DNA of 7,571 nucleotides from NCBI GenBank assembly GCA_964347035.1, contig CAYFXE010000070.1, positions 1 through 7,571 of the forward strand, given 5' to 3'. The number at the start of each line of letters is the position of its first letter. Position 1 is the first letter of the stretch. Of this stretch, positions 1 through 5,658 are shown piece after piece. The translations under genes were made by a program, and so were the position numbers. This stretch comes from CAYFXE01 sp964347035 (lineage in GTDB: Bacteria > Acidobacteriota > Aminicenantia > Aminicenantales > Aminicenantaceae). The notes below the pieces were generated by a model. That model was given only the letters and a program-made list of their open reading frames with translations, did not search any database and was not told where the DNA came from.

Positions 1-381
1 GGATCCAAAAGTTCCCATATCCCATGGACAGAGGTCTGTATCCCCCATCACCATGTCCACTGTGTCCAATGAAACATCGAGTTCTTCTGCCAACTCCTGG
101 GCCAGAGATGTTATCACACCTTGGCCCATCTCGATTTTTCCCGTGAAGCAGGAGACTCTTCCGTCTGCGCCGATTCTGAGATAAGCGTTGAAATCTTCTG
201 GATAATCAAACCCACGCCTTCGCTGCCGGCGCTCTTCCTGGAAGGGCCACGCCTCTTCAACAGAGAAAAAAATGATGATTCCGCCACCGGTGAGCTTGAG
301 GAATTCCCGCCGCGTGATAGGGGATGAGAAGGTTATATCTTTGAAATCCAGGTCCAAGTAATCGTCTTCTTTTTCTTTCAT
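1..381 (-). CDS. Large molybdopterin-binding subunit, IorB-like (5' part only, truncated by window edge)
   Basis: This is the first 127 codons of a molybdenum hydroxylase large subunit; the rest lies beyond the left edge. The start at 381 follows the stop of the upstream [2Fe-2S] gene by 4 nt and has an AAAGGGAG ribosome site 8 nt upstream (397-390). Residues 23-29 read TRREFLK, a twin-arginine motif, followed by a short hydrophobic stretch (32-41), so Tat export is likely. Residues 84-88 (EMGQG) are the glycine-glutamine loop that contacts the molybdopterin dithiolene. In canonical xanthine-dehydrogenase large subunits this loop sits in mid-protein. Finding it near residue 85 right after a Tat signal matches the permuted isoquinoline 1-oxidoreductase beta (IorB) family, whose members usually work with one small FeS subunit and no FAD subunit. 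The substrate cannot be told. The family call is fairly firm; the catalytic glutamate lies outside the window. Confidence 0.88.
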   Translation of the reverse strand, partial: MKEKEDDYLDLDFKDITFSSPITRREFLKLTGGGIIIFFSVEEAWPFQEERRQRRRGFDYPEDFNAYLRIGADGRVSCFTGKIEMGQGVITSLAQELAEELDVSLDTVDMVMGDTDLCPWDMGTFGS

Positions 382-385
382 TTCT

Positions 386-859
386 CTAGCTCCCTTTCAT
401 TTCTTTAGCGGCACTTTGGATAGCTTGGACAATTCGTTGATATGACCCGCAGCGACAAAGATTCTCCTCCATGCCCTGAAGAATCTCTTGTCTGGAAGGT
501 TGAGGATTTTTTAAAAGTAGACTATAAGCATTAAGAATCATTCCTGGAGTGCAGAAACCGCATTGGAGGGCATCGTGTTCTATGAATGCTTTCTGCAAGG
601 GGTGAAGATCGCCATTTTTGGCCAGCCCTTCAATCGTTAAAATCTCTTTTCCTTCGACGTCTTTCAACGGGAACTGGCATGATCTGACTGCTTCCTTATT
701 GACAAGGACTGTGCAGGCTCCGCAATAGCCTTCTCCACATCCATACTTGGCTCCAGTAAGACTGAGATCAGTGCGTAATGCCCACAAGAGCATTCGTTCT
801 CTATCACCAGTCAAACGTACTGGCTTACCGTTGAGTTTAAAATGGATTGTTTCGTTCAT
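386..859 (-). CDS. Small [2Fe-2S] subunit of a molybdenum hydroxylase (IorA/CoxS-like), no signal peptide
   Basis: This 157-residue electron-transfer subunit has both clusters of the family. The plant-ferredoxin-type N-terminal domain has Cys41, Cys46, Cys49 and Cys61 (CGEGYCGAC then C). The C-terminal helical domain has Cys100, Cys103, Cys135 and Cys137 (QCGFCTPG and CRCG). The length is typical of the family (about 150-165). It passes electrons from the molybdenum site of its partner towards an external acceptor. The start at 859 is preceded by TAGGAG (871-866) with 6-nt spacing. It has no export signal. The large-subunit gene starts 4 nt downstream, so the two are almost certainly translated as a pair, and the Tat-type signal on that partner could carry this subunit out. 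It is separated from the upstream FAD-subunit gene by an 80-nt AT-rich gap. It is a second small subunit in the same cluster, clearly diverged from the one at 4174-4794. The role is certain at family level; the substrate is unknown. Confidence 0.93.
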   Translation of the reverse strand: MNETIHFKLNGKPVRLTGDRERMLLWALRTDLSLTGAKYGCGEGYCGACTVLVNKEAVRSCQFPLKDVEGKEILTIEGLAKNGDLHPLQKAFIEHDALQCGFCTPGMILNAYSLLLKNPQPSRQEILQGMEENLCRCGSYQRIVQAIQSAAKEMKGS

Positions 860-939
860 CGAAATCTCCTAATGTATTGACATAGGGAATTTTGATGCTG
901 ATATCATCAGAATATTTTTAAATTCCAAATGGAAATTTT
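860..939. other. AT-rich spacer between the two molybdenum hydroxylase gene sets
   Basis: These 80 nt are about 28% GC by hand count, much lower than the flanking genes, and are the only sizeable gap in an otherwise tightly packed leftward cluster. They include the small palindrome TGATATCA around 898-905 and the ribosome site of the next gene. On the transcribed strand there is no hairpin followed by a T-run, so I see no intrinsic terminator. A TTGGAA with an AT-rich stretch downstream could be a weak internal promoter, but its -10 match is poor. It is best read as a module boundary, possibly with internal initiation. Confidence 0.4.
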
Positions 940-1914
940 TTATACCAAGGATAAAACAGCCCTAGCAAGGATAGTCTCGACTAATTCCTTCTTGTATTCG
1001 TTCTCTTCTAAAGGCTTAGCTTCTTTCAGCGTTTCTTTGGCAGCCTGCCTGATCAAATCCTCTGTGACGGTCTTGCCTTTAATCATTTTTTCAGCCGCTT
1101 GAGCTCGCCAGGGAACGGGAGCCACGCCGCCGAGGACAATCCTGATGTCGCTGAAGGTCTTGCCGTTGAGAGATCCTTTCACCGCGGCTGAAACCAGGGC
1201 AAAATCCCAAGTGCCCCTCTCCTTCATCTTTTGGTAGGTGCTCATATCTCCTCTGTTTGAGGTCGGAATCTTGATTTCTGTTATGATTTCACCAGGGCCC
1301 AAAATATTCTCTCTGCGCACGTTTGTCTCAGGAAGAGCGAAGAAATCAGCCAGGGGGATCTTTTTGTCTTTTTTACCAGACCGGACAGTCAACTCTGCAT
1401 TTAGGGCTATAAGCATAGGAGCTAGGTCAGAAGGATGGACGATGTAACAGAGCCCGCCCCCCAGAATCGCATGATATTTATTTCTCCCTCTAATCGCAAA
1501 GCAGCGGCTGCCTCCCTTTTTTCGACACTGAACCTGAACATCTCGATAATACCAGCAGCGGGGTCTCTGGCAGAGGTTTCCGCCGACCGTGCCCATGTTC
1601 CTCAGCTGCGGAGTAGAGATGGACTCTGCTGCCTCTTGAAGCCCGGGGAATTCTTCCTTGATAACGGGATTTTCGGCGAGTTCGGTTATGGTCGTCAATG
1701 CTCCGATTCTTACCCCATCTTGACTTTTTTCTATGTAGGAAAGGTTCTCGATCGATTTGAGGTCGACGATAATTTCCGGCTCGAGGACCTCTTCCTTGAT
1801 TTCTCCGATAAGGTCAGTCCCCCCAGCCAGGAGAAAAATATTTTCCTTTTTCTGGGATAAAAGCGAGGTCACCTGGTCGAGCGATTGTGGTTGAGCTATC
1901 TTGAAGTTTCTCAT
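940..1914 (-). CDS. FAD-binding medium subunit of a molybdenum hydroxylase with a probable extra [4Fe-4S] site
   Basis: This 324-residue protein belongs to the CoxM/PaoB/HcrB family and would pass electrons from the [2Fe-2S] subunit to FAD and then to an acceptor. FAD-binding signatures are AGGTDL (30-35) and TVGGNLC (109-115). The C-terminal part (from about 215) matches the CO-dehydrogenase flavoprotein C-terminal domain, including LGGVAPVPWRA (261-271). Between the two FAD subdomains are Cys120 (RCWYY), Cys130, Cys138 and Cys156. This loop resembles the one that binds a [4Fe-4S] cluster in PaoB and in HcrB of 4-hydroxybenzoyl-CoA reductase. That cluster is inferred from the cysteines, not proven. 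The start codon at 1914 overlaps the stop of the large-subunit gene by one base (TGATG), with AAGGAGGT 6 nt upstream, so translation is coupled. It has no signal peptide, as expected if the Tat signal on the small subunit exports the whole complex. Confidence 0.93.
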   Translation of the reverse strand: MRNFKIAQPQSLDQVTSLLSQKKENIFLLAGGTDLIGEIKEEVLEPEIIVDLKSIENLSYIEKSQDGVRIGALTTITELAENPVIKEEFPGLQEAAESISTPQLRNMGTVGGNLCQRPRCWYYRDVQVQCRKKGGSRCFAIRGRNKYHAILGGGLCYIVHPSDLAPMLIALNAELTVRSGKKDKKIPLADFFALPETNVRRENILGPGEIITEIKIPTSNRGDMSTYQKMKERGTWDFALVSAAVKGSLNGKTFSDIRIVLGGVAPVPWRAQAAEKMIKGKTVTEDLIRQAAKETLKEAKPLEENEYKKELVETILARAVLSLV

Positions 1915-1928
1915 CAGGCCACCTCCTT
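1914..1928 (-). promoter_or_regulatory. Coupling junction TGATG with Shine-Dalgarno site inside the upstream gene
   Basis: The stop of the large-subunit gene (TGA, 1916-1914) and the start of the FAD-subunit gene (ATG, 1914-1912) share one base. A near-perfect AAGGAGGT (1928-1921) lies within the last codons of the large-subunit gene, 6 nt before the start. This arrangement favours reinitiation by the same ribosomes and fixed subunit stoichiometry. It also confirms the chosen start. Confidence 0.8.
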
Positions 1929-4172
1929 TCGCTTCAGGGCGGCAAGCACTTTATCAGGAGTCATCGGGATTTCTCTGATATGGACACCTATCGCGTTGTA
2001 GACTGCGTTGGCAATGGCTCCGGAAATGGGGATGCGAGGCGGCTCTCCCAGTCCCTTGGTGCCGAGGATGTTGATATACGGGTCGACCATATCGACAAAA
2101 TAGACCTCAATCTCAGGGATATCAAGGGAGGTGGCCAGCTTGTAATCCCTCATATTCGGGTTCACCATGTTTCCTGTGGTATCATCCATGACTCGTTCCT
2201 CGAAGAGAGCGGTGCTCACTCCTTGAGTGATACCTCCCACGACCTGGCTTTCAGCGGTTTGCCTGTTGGTGATGCGCCCGCTTTCATGGACAGCCACGAC
2301 TTTAAGGACTTTTATTTGGCCCTTCTGCGTGTCGACTTCGACTTCAGCAAAATGAGCTCCGAATGTGTTATAGGCGTACTCGGAGGGACGTCCGGAATAT
2401 TCCCCATGGAAGACCATTTCCCGGCGAATATCCCTCCCTAACTCGTTAAATGCGACAGATTGGGCGGGATCATTCTTGTTGATGAGTCTCTTGTTTTCAA
2501 GAATGATATCATCGGCGGAAACCTTAAACTTCCGGGCTCCGAGCTTTTTCAGCCAGTCAGCGGCTTTCAAAGCCGCGTCTCGCACCGCCGGAGCCACCGA
2601 TGGATTGGTCGTGCTTCCTCCTGAAGAGCCACACCAGGGGTACATGGTATTCCCGATCTTGACGGTGACATCTGTCGGTCTTAATCCGAGGGTTTCGGCT
2701 GTGATCGTGGCCATGTAGGTCCGTGTGCCTCCCCCTAGATCTTGGGTGCCGCACACGGCCTCGACACTGCCATCCCGGTGGATTTTGACATCAGCCGCTG
2801 TGCCTGGTCTTCCTGTCCCCCACCAGATCTGACTGGCCATGCCCAGACCCCGCCGTATCTTTCCTCTTCCTCCTCCGGGTGTTTTGTTGCGTCTTTCCCA
2901 ACCAATTTTTTCAGACCCGATCTCGTAGCATTTATCAAGGCCCTTGGAGGAGTAGGGGATTCCGGTATCGCCTTGGTTTTTGGCGGAATAATTTTTCTTC
3001 CTCAACTCAAGAGGATCTATCCCGATTTCTACAGCGAGTTCTTCCAGGAATCCTTCGAGAGCATAGGTCCCTTGGACATGACCCGGTGCTCTCGTCGGGC
3101 GGTCAGCGCCTGTGTTTGTGAAAACAGTGCTTTCTTCCACACTCAAATTGGGACATATGTAAACATCGATGATCGGCTCGGAACATCGGTCACCATTCGT
3201 GATGCCGCCGCACGTATAGTTTTTGAGAGAAAGTGCGGTGAGAGTGCCGTCCTTTTTAACGCCGCCTTTGATTGTCTGGAGGCTGGACGGGCGGTTTCCC
3301 ACACACAGGGAATTCTCCTTACGGGTCAGGATGATCTTGACGGGTTTCTTTGCCTCTTTGGCCAGCAAGGCGGCAACCACTGTATAATCATTCAGGCCTA
3401 ACTTACTCCCGAACCCTCCGCCCATGTATTGTTTTATGACTTGAACCCGGCTGGCCGGGATTTTTAAATATTGAGCTAGGCCGTCCCTGACATTGAATAT
3501 CGCTTGTGTGGAGTCCCAGACGATGAGCCTTTTACCCTCCCATTTGGCGATGCTGCCGTGCGTTTCGGCGGGGTGATGGATCTCGATAGCTGTTTTGTAC
3601 GTCCTCTCGAGGACGACATCAGCTTCTTTGAATCCTTTCTCGATATCGCCTCTGGTATAATCATTAAACTTTCTGATGTTGCCCACATCATGAACTCGGG
3701 GGGCTCCCTCTGCCATGGCTTTTTCCTCATTAACTACAAACGGGAGAGGTTTGTAGTCGACCCGGATGAGCTTCAAGGCCTGCTCGGCGGTTTGTTCATC
3801 CACAGCGGCGACAGCAGCCACTTGTTCCCCGGCGTATTTGACACGTCCTTCCTTGAGTTGAATGGCGGCTTTGACTCCGGGTAGATTTTTGGCCCGGCTG
3901 AGGTCGACAGAAACAACATCCGCACAGGCATGAGGAGATCTGAGGATTTTTCCGTGGAGCATCCCCCTGAGTTTGATATCATGGGTGAACGGAGCTTGAC
4001 CGGTGACAATCTTCTCGCCGTCGATTCTAGGCGTGTATTTGCCGATGATTTTGAATTCCTCTTTTTCGGGCGAGGGAAGCTCTTCTGGTTCCTCAGTTTT
4101 CTTATCTCTGTATTCCTCGTAGTACAGAAGGTTGGAATCTCTATCATCAATCAAATGATTTTGCTTACTCAT
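1914..4172 (-). CDS. Large molybdopterin-binding catalytic subunit, xanthine dehydrogenase/aldehyde oxidase family
   Basis: This 752-residue protein is the molybdenum-site subunit of a hydroxylase. After an acidic N-terminal extension (1-40), the family core starts at KIIGKYTPRIDGEKIVTG with a hammerhead domain that looks shortened (about 70-125). Cofactor-binding landmarks follow in canonical order: GGGFGSK (251-257), RAPGHVQG (361-368), TQDLGGGT (476-483) and GSSGGST (515-521). KGLGEPP (706-712) contains the expected catalytic base, Glu710. The AYRCSFR active-site loop of true CO dehydrogenase (CoxL form I) is absent, which argues against CO oxidation. The RAPGH form and the partner genes fit PaoC-like aldehyde oxidoreductases best, but the substrate is inferred. 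There is no signal peptide. The start at 4172 lies 1 nt after the upstream stop, with AGGAGG at 4185-4180 inside that gene. No downstream Met occurs until residue 71, so the extension appears real. Confidence 0.94.
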   Translation of the reverse strand: MSKQNHLIDDRDSNLLYYEEYRDKKTEEPEELPSPEKEEFKIIGKYTPRIDGEKIVTGQAPFTHDIKLRGMLHGKILRSPHACADVVSVDLSRAKNLPGVKAAIQLKEGRVKYAGEQVAAVAAVDEQTAEQALKLIRVDYKPLPFVVNEEKAMAEGAPRVHDVGNIRKFNDYTRGDIEKGFKEADVVLERTYKTAIEIHHPAETHGSIAKWEGKRLIVWDSTQAIFNVRDGLAQYLKIPASRVQVIKQYMGGGFGSKLGLNDYTVVAALLAKEAKKPVKIILTRKENSLCVGNRPSSLQTIKGGVKKDGTLTALSLKNYTCGGITNGDRCSEPIIDVYICPNLSVEESTVFTNTGADRPTRAPGHVQGTYALEGFLEELAVEIGIDPLELRKKNYSAKNQGDTGIPYSSKGLDKCYEIGSEKIGWERRNKTPGGGRGKIRRGLGMASQIWWGTGRPGTAADVKIHRDGSVEAVCGTQDLGGGTRTYMATITAETLGLRPTDVTVKIGNTMYPWCGSSGGSTTNPSVAPAVRDAALKAADWLKKLGARKFKVSADDIILENKRLINKNDPAQSVAFNELGRDIRREMVFHGEYSGRPSEYAYNTFGAHFAEVEVDTQKGQIKVLKVVAVHESGRITNRQTAESQVVGGITQGVSTALFEERVMDDTTGNMVNPNMRDYKLATSLDIPEIEVYFVDMVDPYINILGTKGLGEPPRIPISGAIANAVYNAIGVHIREIPMTPDKVLAALKRKEVA

Positions 4173-4173
4173 T

Positions 4174-4794
4174 TCAGGGCCTCCTCAGTTTCTCAGACGC
4201 AGCCGAGACAGCTTCATAGATTTTGAGGTAGTTGCCGCAGCGACAGATATTTCCAGAAAGCCCCTTTGTGATATCCTTTTTATTCGGGTTTTTACTCTTG
4301 TCGAGGAGAGCTACCGAGGCCATGATGAATCCTGGTGTACAAAAGCCGCATTGGTAGGCATCCTTGTCGATAAACGCCTGCTGGACAGGATGGAGTCTGC
4401 CGTTTGACGCGAGCCCTTCGACTGTCGTTATCTTTTTTCCGTCTGCTCGGAAGGCAAGATAGAGGCAAGAATAGACTGGCTGTCCATCCATAATCACCGT
4501 ACATCCGCCGCATTCACCTCGGCCGCATGTTTTTTTTGTTCCGGTGAGGTTGAGCCGTTCCCTTAAGACATCGAGGAGCGTTTCGTTGGCCTGGACTTCC
4601 AAGGTGAATTTTTTTTCATTGATGCTAACAGAGATTTTCTTCTTGGAGTAGAGAGGAACAACGCCTTCTTCCGTTTTTTGTGTCTGGATATCCTCGGCGA
4701 CGAGCTTGGGAACGATAGCGGCTCCGATAGCGCCACCCCCGACTCCCTTGATAAAGTCCCGCCGTGTGTATGTTTTTCCCTGTTTCTTTTTCAT
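4174..4794 (-). CDS. Small [2Fe-2S] subunit of a molybdenum hydroxylase with N-terminal Tat signal (PaoA-like)
   Basis: This 206-residue subunit starts with a clear twin-arginine signal: TRRDFIKG at 10-17, then a Gly/Ala/Ile-rich hydrophobic stretch (18-29) ending near KLVA (30-33). The mature part has the N-terminal [2Fe-2S] ligands Cys90, Cys95, Cys98 and Cys110 and the C-terminal cluster ligands Cys149, Cys152, Cys184 and Cys186. A Tat signal on the small subunit is the arrangement of E. coli PaoA, in which the Fe-S subunit carries the folded complex to the periplasm. It is not expected for cytoplasmic 4-hydroxybenzoyl-CoA reductase. The start at 4794 has AGGGGA 6 nt upstream. The membrane protein gene ends 28 nt upstream and the large-subunit gene begins 1 nt downstream, so it is the second gene of the cluster. 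The gene order here is small-large-medium, unlike paoA-paoB-paoC (small-medium-large). Confidence 0.94.
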   Translation of the reverse strand: MKKKQGKTYTRRDFIKGVGGGAIGAAIVPKLVAEDIQTQKTEEGVVPLYSKKKISVSINEKKFTLEVQANETLLDVLRERLNLTGTKKTCGRGECGGCTVIMDGQPVYSCLYLAFRADGKKITTVEGLASNGRLHPVQQAFIDKDAYQCGFCTPGFIMASVALLDKSKNPNKKDITKGLSGNICRCGNYLKIYEAVSAASEKLRRP

Positions 4795-4822
4795 CTATTT
4801 CCCCTAAATATAGAAGCTAGTA

Positions 4823-5494
4823 TTATCCAAGTCGGATGAGGGCGATGAGAGCCAGACAGACAAGGAGTATCCCTGGGGAGAAGAGGTATCCCAATTTCCT
4901 GGCGTTCGGGGAGGTTTGGAAGAGATTCTCGACAGATTGAAGCTTAACGCCGACCAAGGCCCCCAACGGAACGGTCAAAGCAGAAAGGGCAACAGCCAAC
5001 GGAGCATAATACAGAGAAAGGGGATAGCCTGTTCCGGGCACGACACAGGCAGGAACACCGGTGGCAAATTTGACAAGAGGAAAGAGGTTGACAGCAACCA
5101 GGGCTGCCATCCCGCCCAAGATAGCCTGTCCACCGGGTTTTTGCTTCAATTTTGTGTTGAAGATCGCAACTAAGAGTAGAAAGGCCAATGCCTCCATGAA
5201 AAAAGCGAAGATGGGATTCCCGATAGCGCCGTGCTGGAGAGGGAGGGAGAGAAGGAGAGCATCGAACATCTTGAAAAGAGCCGTGATGCCGACAAGAAGG
5301 ACAATGCACAAGATGTTTCTTGTCAGAAACCAACTGGAAGCCATGAAGAATAGGGCAACTCCGGTCATGATCGCTCCGGAATACATCGAGGCACAGCTTC
5401 TCAGCCACATCCCCAGAGCCGCTTCGGAAAAACCCCATACAGCGCCGAGAATAATAACGATGCCTAGATAAGATTTAGGAATCTTAGTCGTCAT
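4823..5494 (-). CDS. Polytopic inner-membrane protein of unknown function, first gene of the hydroxylase cluster
   Basis: I do not recognise this 223-residue protein. It is very hydrophobic, with about six or seven predicted membrane helices near residues 8-30, 38-57, 61-83, 92-113, 121-146, 160-184 and 203-221. Polar or charged features within or near helices include GAVWGFSEA (17-25), KMFD (75-78) and a lone His88. There is no Cys-pair, heme or ATPase motif. The pattern of short helices and small loops is reminiscent of substrate-binding (S) components of ECF-type transporters or small permeases, but that is only a resemblance. The start at 5494 has AGGAGG (5505-5500) 5 nt upstream and lies about 33 nt downstream of the predicted start site of a strong promoter. 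It is 28 nt ahead of the Tat-signal FeS subunit gene, which implies a related job such as uptake of the substrate or product, or membrane anchoring of the exported enzyme. Confidence 0.8.
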   Translation of the reverse strand: MTTKIPKSYLGIVIILGAVWGFSEAALGMWLRSCASMYSGAIMTGVALFFMASSWFLTRNILCIVLLVGITALFKMFDALLLSLPLQHGAIGNPIFAFFMEALAFLLLVAIFNTKLKQKPGGQAILGGMAALVAVNLFPLVKFATGVPACVVPGTGYPLSLYYAPLAVALSALTVPLGALVGVKLQSVENLFQTSPNARKLGYLFSPGILLVCLALIALIRLG

Positions 5495-5533
5495 AGGTTC
5501 CTCCTTCGTAGTTAGGGCTCATATTTTTATGGG

Positions 5534-5562
5534 ATTATAAAATTCTCAATCTGTTTTGGCAA
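5534..5562 (-). promoter_or_regulatory. Sigma70-type promoter of the leftward hydroxylase cluster
   Basis: On the minus strand TTGCCA (5562-5557) and a perfect TATAAT (5539-5534) are separated by exactly 17 nt. Transcription would start near 5527, giving a leader of about 33 nt before the start of the membrane protein gene at 5494. It is the best promoter match in the window and probably drives the whole cluster, since no terminator is visible between its genes. Confidence 0.72.
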
Positions 5563-5563
5563 C

Positions 5564-5584
5564 TTTTTTCTTTTTGGTTTTTTT
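5564..5584 (-). promoter_or_regulatory. A-tract UP-element-like sequence
   Basis: Read on the minus strand, runs of seven, five and six adenines, broken only by CC and G, sit directly upstream of the TTGCCA hexamer of the leftward promoter. A-tracts at about -38 to -60 are the known binding site of the RNA polymerase alpha C-terminal domain, so this stretch probably raises promoter strength. Binding by a nucleoid protein to the same A-tracts is another possibility. Confidence 0.5.
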
Positions 5585-5604
5585 AGACTGCAATCTTTCG
5601 CGGT

Positions 5605-5633
5605 TTGACGGCTATTATTCCCTATGATATACG
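5605..5633 (+). promoter_or_regulatory. Probable sigma70-type promoter of the M24 peptidase gene
   Basis: TTGACG (5605-5610) and TATACG (5628-5633) are 17 nt apart, matching five and four of six consensus bases. Transcription would begin near 5640, about 19 nt before the start codon at 5659. This is compatible with the ribosome site at 5647-5653 and with rejecting the upstream ATG at 5605. A 5-bp inverted repeat, TGACG/CGTCA (5606-5610 and 5632-5636), overlaps both hexamers. Confidence 0.5.
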
Positions 5634-5646
5634 TCACTTAAAACAT

Positions 5647-5653
5647 AAGGAGG
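5647..5653 (+). promoter_or_regulatory. Ribosome binding site that fixes the M24 peptidase start
   Basis: AAGGAGG lies 5 nt before the ATG at 5659. An in-frame ATG at 5605, 18 codons upstream, has no comparable site and falls on the predicted -35 hexamer. The start at 5659 is therefore preferred and gives a protein of 393 residues. Confidence 0.85.
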
Positions 5654-5658
5654 CTATA

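Noticed and set aside
877..908. Plus-strand TTGACA followed by an AT-rich stretch as an antisense promoter
   Set aside because: At 17-nt spacing the -10 is GATATC, a poor match, and no rightward gene follows. The hexamer in AT-rich DNA is likely chance.
920..941. Small AAATTCC/GGAAATTT hairpin followed by a T-run on the plus strand as a terminator
   Set aside because: The T-run is on the plus strand, where nothing is transcribed. The stem is short, bulged and AT-only apart from two CC/GG pairs, and in the direction of the genes no T-run follows.
1435..1860. Plus-strand frame of 141 codons opposite the FAD subunit
   Set aside because: It is antisense to the cysteine loop and FAD motifs of a clear gene. 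The translation is low-similarity and lacks a start signal.
2742..3401. Open frame of 219 codons on the plus strand, opposite the large-subunit gene
   Set aside because: It lies wholly antisense to well-conserved cofactor-binding segments of the large subunit, has no ribosome site, and its translation has no recognisable domain. Long antisense frames are common opposite codon-biased genes.
1914..4172. Carbon monoxide dehydrogenase large subunit (CoxL)
   Set aside because: The diagnostic AYRCSFR loop is missing, and the region around 358-368 reads RPTRAPGHVQG. The Tat-signal small subunit also does not fit a cytoplasm-facing CoxMSL enzyme.
940..4794. 4-hydroxybenzoyl-CoA reductase (HcrABC)
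   Set aside because: The four-cysteine FAD subunit is shared with that enzyme, but a Tat signal on the small subunit implies export, which is incompatible with a cytoplasmic CoA-thioester substrate.
4944..5438. Alternative minus-strand frame of 164 codons inside the membrane protein gene
   Set aside because: Same strand but a different frame. The product is Cys/Arg-rich without a recognisable pattern, whereas the other frame gives coherent membrane helices and has a strong ribosome site.
5605..5658. Extended 18-residue N-terminus for the M24 peptidase from the ATG at 5605
   Set aside because: No Shine-Dalgarno site precedes it, it overlaps the predicted promoter, and AAGGAGG sits ideally before the ATG at 5659.
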